Source: Verrucomicrobiota bacterium
GTDB lineage: Bacteria > Chlamydiota > Chlamydiia > Chlamydiales > Rhabdochlamydiaceae
Assembly (NCBI GenBank): GCA_018240015.1
Contig: JAFEGJ010000007.1
Span: 177,000 to 240,999, forward strand
Direction of reading: 5' to 3'
DNA: 64,000 nt
Shown: piece after piece, positions 58,183 through 64,000 of the stretch
How positions within the stretch are numbered: position 1 is the stretch's first letter
Layout: each line of letters starts with the position of its first letter
Position numbers and translations under genes: made by a program
Notes under the pieces: model-generated
Database searches by the model: none
What the model saw: the letters and a program-made list of their open reading frames with translations, nothing else
Told to the model about the DNA's origin: nothing

Positions 58183-59280
58183 ATGGATTCCGTAGTTCGC
58201 ATAAGACACGACGCAAATGCTTCTACAAAGTTGCTCAATCAGTTTCAATCTCAACAAGTTTTAATACCCCTTGTCCACGAAGCTGAGTGTGACATTCCTC
58301 AAGAGACTCCTCAGCGTTCTCAAGCTCTGATCGATGAGATTGTTCAGAGGGTTTACAAGGTAGCGAGTGAGTGGACAAGCAGTCTTCCTCCAAAGGGATT
58401 AGAGCTTACTTATAGTTCTAGCAATGTTTCTGAGTGGCTCCTCGATCGATTGATTGAGACTCAAAAGGGAAACCATATTTATCAGTCTCTAAAAAACATG
58501 TTCGGGGAAACCCCAGCTTTTTTTGAAATGTCGACACAAAGATTTGAGTTAGCGGGCAACCTTTTGAGTTTTTTCCGCAACAAAAATTTAATTTCTATCA
58601 TTCACTCAAACGAGCCTGCTTTTATACCTACTTCAAACCCCAAGCCCACCGTCTTAAGCATCCAAGCCCGCGAAGCTTCCCTATTACCGTATGACGACCG
58701 TTTAGAAAAGCTGGATCTCAGCTATAGCTACAATATAGACATCAATAGACTTCCTATTCCCAACAGCTTGAAAACACTGGATTTGAGCTATACTAATGAG
58801 TCTAAAGCACCTGAAAATTTAAACAAAGTTACTACCTTATCCATGCGAGGCAATCTTACTGAATTAAGAGGGTTCGAGGGGCTAAAGACTCTCAATGTAT
58901 TTGATATCTCTTACCCGAAAAGCGTGCTTAGGATAGACCAAGGATTTTGGGATGCCATTGCACAGCGCACATCAACGCTTACTATCGTTATCTCACCGGG
59001 TATGTCTTTCCAGGTTCCAGAGGATGCTAGGTCCAAAATAAATTTTGAGCCAGCAAAGCCTGGTCAGACAATTCGCAATTATGGAAAAAATGTCGTATGC
59101 GAGCCTGCACAAGTGCTCGAGCAAGATTCAAAATCGAAGAAATCAAAAACAGTACTCCTCTCAAATCCTATGAACAGTGCAGGAAAGTGGCTAAGAATAG
59201 CAAGGTGGACCGGTCTGTCTCTTTTGCTGGCAGGACTTGGATATTTGGCCTTTAGACTATGGCCACGCGCCCGAGCTTAG
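58183..59280 (+). CDS. LRR protein 2, tail-anchored paralog
   Basis: A 365-aa protein with a strong AAGGAGA ribosome-binding site. The N-terminal helix QALIDEIVQRVYKVASEW, then leucine-rich repeats (LEKLDLSYSYNIDINRLP, LKTLDLSYTNESKAPENL, TTLSMRGNLTELRGFEGL), a conserved DQGFWDAIA...LTIVISPG segment and a TM end (WTGLSLLLAGLGYLAFRLWP). Closer to paralog 3 than to paralog 1. Its 3' end runs into a remnant of the start of the triplicated-domain gene, evidence that the LRR gene was copied together with part of the following gene. Confidence 0.75.
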   Translation: MDSVVRIRHDANASTKLLNQFQSQQVLIPLVHEAECDIPQETPQRSQALIDEIVQRVYKVASEWTSSLPPKGLELTYSSSNVSEWLLDRLIETQKGNHIYQSLKNMFGETPAFFEMSTQRFELAGNLLSFFRNKNLISIIHSNEPAFIPTSNPKPTVLSIQAREASLLPYDDRLEKLDLSYSYNIDINRLPIPNSLKTLDLSYTNESKAPENLNKVTTLSMRGNLTELRGFEGLKTLNVFDISYPKSVLRIDQGFWDAIAQRTSTLTIVISPGMSFQVPEDARSKINFEPAKPGQTIRNYGKNVVCEPAQVLEQDSKSKKSKTVLLSNPMNSAGKWLRIARWTGLSLLLAGLGYLAFRLWPRARA

Positions 59281-59333
59281 GAGTTAAGACGATTGATATA
59301 ATAGAAGTCGCCACAATGCTCCCGAATGAACGA
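59272..59333 (+). pseudogene. Remnant of the 5' end of the triplicated-domain gene
   Basis: The segment after LRR gene 2 (aggagttaagacg, then attgatataatagaagtcgc and atgctcccgaatgaacg) is a diverged copy of the sequence after LRR gene 3 (aggagtaagccg, gttgatgtagtagacactgc, atgcttccgagtgaaacg). It marks the end of a tandem duplication. Confidence 0.6.
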
Positions 59334-59334
59334 T

Positions 59335-59387
59335 TGCCATGCCGCAATCCCGCCCCTTTTAGGGGTGGGTTAGGTAGGCTTGCCTTG
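59335..59387. repeat. Dispersed hairpin repeat, copy 2
   Basis: Begins tgccatgccgcaatcccgcc, the left arm of the hairpin at 10738, and continues into a perfect inner stem cccgcccc, loop tttta, ggggtggg. The remaining intergenic region to the next gene (to 59520) is otherwise featureless apart from an AAGGAG ribosome-binding site. Confidence 0.6.
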
Positions 59388-59520
59388 AATCCTCGAAGAA
59401 TCTCTCTCGTTAACGTGGGAGTTCTTCAAACCGGGAGCAATGTAGAATACAGCGCGACAAGGAAGCCAGCGTTTTATCGATGAAGAATGCAGAATAAACT
59501 TTTAAATTAAGGAGTCTTTT

Positions 59521-60615
59521 ATGAGTACTACTTATAAAATTCAACACAGTGATCAAGCGCCAGAATTTTTTAATTGGTTAAAACAAAATAAAGAATGTGA
59601 GATCCTATACCCTTTTTGTCATGAAGCTGAATACAACACGGCTCAAAATGCTCCTAATCGTTCTCAGGTCATGATCGATAGGTTTGTTCAGAGGGTATAT
59701 GAAGGGTCGCAACAGTGGATGAGTCGTTTTCTTTCGGGAGATCTTAAATATAATTCTCCCGCTGAAGCTGGACCATGGCTCGTACAATTGGTTGAAATCC
59801 AACAAGGAAATCATCTCTATCAAAGAGTAACACGAACATATGGAAAAGATTCAAGAATTCAGGAATTAACCCAAAAGAAATTTGCATCCCATCAGGAACT
59901 AGCACAATATGTACAATCTAAAGGGTTAAATGTTACTCCCCTTGTTTATCCAAGAGAAACGCAAGAGTTGAGTTTGCAACATTCAGGTTTTTCGATGTTA
60001 GAGTCGTTGCAAATGGATGAGGGTCTAAAGTTTGTAGACCTTAGCCATAACAAGCTTGCGAGTATTGATCGATTGAAGTTTCCAAAGAGCATTGTTACAT
60101 TAGATTTGAGCTATAATCAGTTTACAGAAGTACCTCAAAATCTTGGAGACGTGCGTAATTTAATCCTTCGTGGAAATCCCCTCAAAAAACTAACAAAGTT
60201 CGAAGGGCTTAATACTATCGATAGACTCGACATTTCTTATCTGAAAACAGATCCCAACTCAGAGTTCAACGTGGATTTTAGTTTCTATGAAGTTATTGAG
60301 GCGCGTGAAAGCCCGCTTACGATCGTTCTCTCTCCATATATCCCCTTCATTATTACCGAGCAGCTCAGGGGCAAAATAAACTTTGAACCAGCTCTGCCCA
60401 CACAAACAATTCGTTTCAATGGTCATCTTGTCATCTGCGATCCTGCACCAGCGGACGCTTCTCCACCAGTTCACTTAGCGCCTCCACAGGTAAGTAAAAC
60501 ACCAAAAAAATCTCTGAGCCTATGGTCAAAGATAGCTATGTGGACCGGTATCCCTGCTTTAATTGTAGGACTTGGATATTTAGCGATGAAATTATGGCAA
60601 CGCGCCAGAGCTTAA
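59521..60615 (+). CDS. LRR protein 3, tail-anchored paralog
   Basis: A 364-aa protein resembling LRR protein 2: NRSQVMIDRFVQRVYEGSQQ, leucine-rich repeats (LKFVDLSHNKLASIDRLK, IVTLDLSYNQFTEVPQNL, NLILRGNPLKKLTKFEGL), LTIVLSPYIPF, and a C-terminal TM helix (MWTGIPALIVGLGYLAMKLW) ending QRARA like paralog 2 (PRARA). It likely arose by tandem duplication with paralog 2. The following gene starts 11 bp after its stop with its own SD. Confidence 0.75.
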   Translation: MSTTYKIQHSDQAPEFFNWLKQNKECEILYPFCHEAEYNTAQNAPNRSQVMIDRFVQRVYEGSQQWMSRFLSGDLKYNSPAEAGPWLVQLVEIQQGNHLYQRVTRTYGKDSRIQELTQKKFASHQELAQYVQSKGLNVTPLVYPRETQELSLQHSGFSMLESLQMDEGLKFVDLSHNKLASIDRLKFPKSIVTLDLSYNQFTEVPQNLGDVRNLILRGNPLKKLTKFEGLNTIDRLDISYLKTDPNSEFNVDFSFYEVIEARESPLTIVLSPYIPFIITEQLRGKINFEPALPTQTIRFNGHLVICDPAPADASPPVHLAPPQVSKTPKKSLSLWSKIAMWTGIPALIVGLGYLAMKLWQRARA

Positions 60616-60625
60616 GGAGTAAGCC

Positions 60626-61786
60626 GTGGATGTTGGATCGGTTGATGTAGTAGACACTGCCCCGATGCTTCCGAGTGAAACGGGGAGCGATGTGGGATCT
60701 TTGCCCGAGATGCAGCGCGACAAAGAAGGCGATCTTCGTCTTCGTGAAGCGCTCAAGGCCTTTGGCGAAAAGACAATCGTCTATAGCTTCGATTACCGTC
60801 CTTGGGAGATTAAGGTTCTCAGCGCAGCGGATGGCGAGAGCCTTCGACAGGACGGAGTTCCTTCGGGGATGTCGTATGCGCTCCTATTTAAAGAGGCGCC
60901 TCCTGCAGCTTTGCAGATGCATGTCGAAAAGCTCGCGCGACAACAGAAGGGAGACTCTTTGATGGGGTTCATCGGCGTTATGCCGATGAAGATAGTGCCG
61001 GTAGTGCCACCACCTCCTGTGGAAGTTGGGCTGTCGATCGATGTACCCGGCGATGATCGTATCGCGGCTTGTTTTCAAAGTGAAGGGTTTGTGAGCGAGG
61101 CCATCACCTATATATATAAAGGAGATACCTACCAGGTCCGGATCATCAATAATCCCGATAAGCTTCCTTTATGGGCCGAAGGGGCGACGAAGGTTTTTAA
61201 TTTCCCTTACGCCATTATTATATCAGGTCTAAATCCTCCGAAAGATTTAGTCGCGCATCTAAAAAAACTCGCCGAAGTGCGCTGGAAAAAAACGGTGGGA
61301 TATGTTCCGACGGAAGGGTTTTTATTCGACGACCATTTCCATCGCACGGCAGGGCTGGGGCCCATCATGATCAACCGCGATGGGAATTTGGATGGGACAT
61401 TTAATCAACTCATCCGCGATTCTTTTGCTTCGCATGAATTTGTAAGCCGTGTGTTCCATTATGAAATCGGCGGGAAAGAGTACCATGTGCGGATCATCAA
61501 CAATCCCGGTAAACAAAATGTGCGCATCATCAAACCTTTTGCCGATCCTTATGGAGTAAGAGAATATAAATTGGATTGGGCATATCGCTACGGGATCATG
61601 TCGGATGAAAAAATTCCCCCGGAGTTGGTCAAACACATCGAAGATTTAGCAAAGCCGAAAATTTCTTGGTGGGATTGGTATCGGAGTTTCGATGTCATCA
61701 ATGGCCCTCGAGATATCTCTTTAAAAGGAGGGAAAAAAGTTACCATCGGATACCGCGCACTTTTCGAATACGCCCATCCCGAATAA
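60626..61786 (+). CDS. Protein with three copies of an unknown ~110-residue domain
   Basis: A 386-aa protein starting at GTG (VDVGSVDVVDTAPML) after an AAGGAG ribosome-binding site. Three related blocks are visible: IVYSFDYRPWEIKVLSAADG ... LQMHVEKLARQQ; AITYIYKGDTYQVRIINNPDK ... LVAHLKKLAEVRW; and VFHYEIGGKEYHVRIINNPGK ... LVKHIEDLAKPK. Each has a beta hairpin (YxVRIINNP) and a closing helix (LxxHxxxLA). No signal or TM segment. Domain unknown; internal triplication is clear. Confidence 0.7.
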   Translation: MDVGSVDVVDTAPMLPSETGSDVGSLPEMQRDKEGDLRLREALKAFGEKTIVYSFDYRPWEIKVLSAADGESLRQDGVPSGMSYALLFKEAPPAALQMHVEKLARQQKGDSLMGFIGVMPMKIVPVVPPPPVEVGLSIDVPGDDRIAACFQSEGFVSEAITYIYKGDTYQVRIINNPDKLPLWAEGATKVFNFPYAIIISGLNPPKDLVAHLKKLAEVRWKKTVGYVPTEGFLFDDHFHRTAGLGPIMINRDGNLDGTFNQLIRDSFASHEFVSRVFHYEIGGKEYHVRIINNPGKQNVRIIKPFADPYGVREYKLDWAYRYGIMSDEKIPPELVKHIEDLAKPKISWWDWYRSFDVINGPRDISLKGGKKVTIGYRALFEYAHPE

Positions 61787-61830
61787 AATATTTATTGATC
61801 TTGAATTAAAATAAAATTATATACCGAAAC

Positions 61831-62661
61831 ATGGACTCAAAGAGATCTATGCTTCGGCGTGCAATACTGTTTTCTGGATTACTTGCGATCTCTTCAGCTA
61901 CTGCTACCGAATATTCTCGCAACACCGTCACAGGCCGGCAAAATTTTGGAAAAACTCCGGGCAATGAACATGGGTATTCTTCCTTAGATGGTCTGGTTTT
62001 CCGGCGCTTTTCCTACGATCATGTGAGTCCCTTTCTCGACGTGCGAGGTCATCACCTCAATGATGGTAATTTTGCGGCAAATATCGGCGGTGGATTTCGC
62101 GCCAATTTAGAAGATCGGTGTATCGGCTTTGGGATGAATGCTTATTACGACTACCGAGGCTACCATTCCCACAGTCTCAACCAAGTCGGTGTCGGCGCAG
62201 AAATCTTCGGTTTGCATTGGAGCATCAACGCCAATGGTTATATTCCTGTAGGGCGCGATCAGGTTCAGCTTTTCCATTGCCGGTTTGATTATCCCGGCGG
62301 GTTTTTTATGGAAAAAAATAAAACGGCTACACTGCTAGGCGGCGCTGACTTGCGCTTTGGTTTTCGTTTTCCCAATCTTCCTTCGTTTTCGAGCACGTTG
62401 GAAGTAGGTCCCTATTTTTATCGCGATTTTTTCGGAGTGCTCGGTTCTTACACCATGCAGGTGACAAATTACATGCGTTTTAAATTTGGTGTGACGCATG
62501 ACCGTGTTTTTGGCACCAAATTGCAAGGCGAAGTCGCGCTTACGATTTCATGGGGCGGGGGAAAGAAAGGGAGAAAAAATTGCGACGATTTTTACCGGCC
62601 CATTCCACGAGCTGAGATCCTTCCTGTCTTTAAATGTTGTCGCTGGGAAACGAATTTCTAA
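61831..62661 (+). CDS. Inverse-autotransporter-like outer-membrane beta-barrel
   Basis: A 276-aa protein with a signal sequence (RRAILFSGLLAISSATATEY). Repeating strand patterns of the intimin/invasin-type beta domain are present: DGLVFRRFSYDHVSPFLDVRG, ANIGGGFRANLEDRCIGFGM, NAYYDYRGYHSHSLNQVGVGAE, LHWSINANGYIPVG. It ends in Phe. Known inverse autotransporters carry a long extracellular passenger after the barrel; none is present, so this may be a stand-alone barrel. Confidence 0.75.
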   Translation: MDSKRSMLRRAILFSGLLAISSATATEYSRNTVTGRQNFGKTPGNEHGYSSLDGLVFRRFSYDHVSPFLDVRGHHLNDGNFAANIGGGFRANLEDRCIGFGMNAYYDYRGYHSHSLNQVGVGAEIFGLHWSINANGYIPVGRDQVQLFHCRFDYPGGFFMEKNKTATLLGGADLRFGFRFPNLPSFSSTLEVGPYFYRDFFGVLGSYTMQVTNYMRFKFGVTHDRVFGTKLQGEVALTISWGGGKKGRKNCDDFYRPIPRAEILPVFKCCRWETNF

Positions 62662-62672
62662 AACTTAGGTTT

Positions 62673-63455
62673 CTAAAGCTGTTTGTAAATTTCTTGGACA
62701 ATGCGATCAATCGAGTCTTTATACTTTGAATAAGGTCTTGGACAATGGCAATCGATATATTGCGATACATCGAGATGGTCAAAATCGATGTTCCAGTTTC
62801 CGCGATCAAGCCGCCCCTCAACGCCATGGCCTAGGCGGATAACCAGTCCTCCATTTCGTTCCCACTGCATAATATGGGCGTGGAGTAGCAGCTCGTCGGT
62901 ATTCCAACCCAAGCCCGCGCTGGCCCAGAGCTCGATCATTTGGGGGATTTCATCGGGATGAGAGATACCAAAAAGGGATCCAAAAACGGAGCCCTTCGCG
63001 GCATTGTAACACATCGGATAGCGCACGGATTCATCGCCGATGGCTCCCTTATCTCTATACACAAGAAATCCAGTGTCAGGGCAATGCTTTGCACCTTCTA
63101 TAAAGTAGGTACGTGATATCGGGATCATATCGATATCTGAAATGAGACAACCTTCATCAGGATACATAATGGGGAGGAATAGACGAATCACTTGCGCCTG
63201 GAGCGACTCAGGAATATCAGGAAGCGGAGGGAAGCGAATGACATCTCCTATGCTTGTATCTACGGGGCAATGTTCATCCGCAATGAGCGCCAGCGTCGGA
63301 CGGATTCCTATCGCAGTCCAAATCGGCGCAACAACGGGCCAAAATTCGATGTAATTAGGATTATTATTGGTGGACAAGATAACGCGCTTTAATTCTAAAG
63401 CGGGGAGCGGAAGTGTCAAAAGGTATAACCAAATAAATAAAAAAAGTTTGTTCAT
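62673..63455 (-). CDS. Exported GT-A-like glycosyltransferase homolog
   Basis: A 260-aa protein with a signal peptide (MNKLFLFIWLYLLTLPLPALE). The body resembles a GT-A nucleotide-sugar transferase fold: ILSTNNNPNYIEFWPVVAP, a D-x-D motif in CLISDIDMIPIS, and WNTDELLLHAHIMQWERNGG. Similar proteins of unknown role occur in other bacteria and viruses. Export would place it in the periplasm or outside, unusual for a nucleotide-sugar enzyme, so host-cell delivery is conceivable. Convergent with the barrel gene (11-bp gap). Confidence 0.7.
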   Translation of the reverse strand: MNKLFLFIWLYLLTLPLPALELKRVILSTNNNPNYIEFWPVVAPIWTAIGIRPTLALIADEHCPVDTSIGDVIRFPPLPDIPESLQAQVIRLFLPIMYPDEGCLISDIDMIPISRTYFIEGAKHCPDTGFLVYRDKGAIGDESVRYPMCYNAAKGSVFGSLFGISHPDEIPQMIELWASAGLGWNTDELLLHAHIMQWERNGGLVIRLGHGVEGRLDRGNWNIDFDHLDVSQYIDCHCPRPYSKYKDSIDRIVQEIYKQL

Positions 63456-63580
63456 CTCCTAGGAAATTTAGCATTCCAGCATCGTCCTTATCAAGTTTTC
63501 TTTTTTTATTTATTGATCAAAAATTTGCTTGATTGTAAATACCAATTTTAAGAGGTCCTATAATTTAGGAGAGTGCTCGC

Positions 63581-64000
63581 ATGAAACGGCTTTTATCGAA
63601 GTTTTCATTATTTAGTAGATTGGTTTTACTCTCGATTCTTCTTTCAAGCTGGTCTTTTGCTGATACTTCTCCATTGCGAACAACATCTCATGTCCAATCC
63701 GTCGCAACTTTTTCCAAATCAAATAGGACAACACTCCTCCAACGCATAGCGAAGAAGTTTCAGAATATATTGATGCAACGACAGCTGAAACCCCAAGTAA
63801 AGAATGAGGGCAGCTGCGGAAAAGCACCCCTACAAGGTCCTCCTGGGCCTCCCGGTCCCAAAGGAGATAAGGGAGATAAAGGTGATCCGGGACCTCCTGG
63901 TCCGACGGGCCCAACGGGACCGACAGGTGGAACCGGACCGACAGGACCGACTGGTCCTACGGGTAATACTGGCCCGACGGGACCAACCGGAAACACAGGA
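63581..64000 (+). CDS. Collagen-like repeat protein, 3' end beyond the window
   Basis: The first 140 codons are visible, starting at an ATG after an AGGAG ribosome-binding site. A signal peptide ([20 protein letters not shown] then WSFAD) is followed by ~55 residues of non-repetitive sequence and, from about residue 86, continuous Gly-X-Y triplets ([20 protein letters not shown] then GPTGPTGPT repeats) up to the window end. Collagen-like bacterial proteins form surface-exposed triple helices for adhesion. Thr in Y positions suggests glycosylation, by inference. Length and anchoring cannot be judged here. Confidence 0.85.
   Translation, partial: MKRLLSKFSLFSRLVLLSILLSSWSFADTSPLRTTSHVQSVATFSKSNRTTLLQRIAKKFQNILMQRQLKPQVKNEGSCGKAPLQGPPGPPGPKGDKGDKGDPGPPGPTGPTGPTGGTGPTGPTGPTGNTGPTGPTGNTG

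Noticed and set aside
63612..63996. Minus-strand frames giving GPVGPV repeats
   Set aside because: These are the reverse strand of Gly-X-Y triplet DNA. The plus strand has the signal peptide, ribosome-binding site and continuous frame.

Overview
This window reads as a chromosomal segment of a Chlamydiota bacterium, most likely one of the amoeba- or animal-associated 'environmental' families (Parachlamydiales sensu lato) rather than Chlamydiaceae. The strongest clues are: ileS followed by a very long (615 aa) signal peptidase I, the chlamydial arrangement; a short chlamydial-type trpR; many exported or tail-anchored proteins without recognisable relatives; and accessory families reported from environmental chlamydiae (inverse-autotransporter-like barrel, collagen-like protein, LRR proteins). 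Genus and species cannot be fixed from sequence reading alone. I see no rRNA, CRISPR array, prophage or intact insertion sequence. RNA genes are one tmRNA and one tRNA-Pro(CGG).

Layout. 0-11.5 kb: AlbA_2 regulator, aldo/keto reductase, DipZ-type thiol-redox protein, endonuclease-like protein, MauE-like protein, hydrolase, DEAD-box helicase, a 133-bp MITE-like element, a BBP7-like outer-membrane protein and a methyltransferase. 11.5-19.4 kb: tmRNA, ileS, an inserted two-gene segment carrying a putative papain-like protease, a displaced copy of the ileS 3' end, a nested palindrome, lepB. 19.4-25.2 kb: chlamydia-type unknowns, CDF metal exporter, and a nicotinamide-to-NAD salvage pair (pncB-like, pncA). 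25.1-33 kb: sugar-oxidation trio (GMC oxidoreductase, glucose-dehydrogenase-like MDR, GH63 glucosidase), then a second inserted segment with two effector-like genes, a transposase relic and a displaced copy of the GH63 3' end. 33-39.4 kb: tRNA, UDG, export-signal-bearing glycosyltransferase, and an RNA-repair pair (rtcB plus a LigT-archease fusion). 39.4-42.1 kb: trpR with an ABC transporter of the TrpXYZ type. 42-47 kb: repair and housekeeping genes (msrA, polX, HIT, VOC, YchJ-like). 47-56.8 kb: a His-rich lipoprotein with a pentameric ligand-gated ion channel, then a tripartite ABC exporter operon interrupted by a toxin-antitoxin remnant and a sulfur-transport/ArsR module. 56.9-64 kb: three tandem LRR paralogs, a triplicated-domain protein, a beta-barrel, an exported GT-A-like protein and a collagen-like protein running off the end.

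The most unusual structural theme is that two unrelated housekeeping genes, ileS and the GH63 gene, are each followed by about 2.5 kb of lineage-specific genes (one small ORF plus one large putative papain-fold protein) and then by a second, diverged copy of their own 3' end next to the native downstream neighbour. In the GH63 case an rve-type transposase relic abuts the displaced copy. This looks like a repeated mode of acquiring host-interaction genes.

All product calls rest on motif reading and family knowledge. No database search, structure prediction or alignment software was run.
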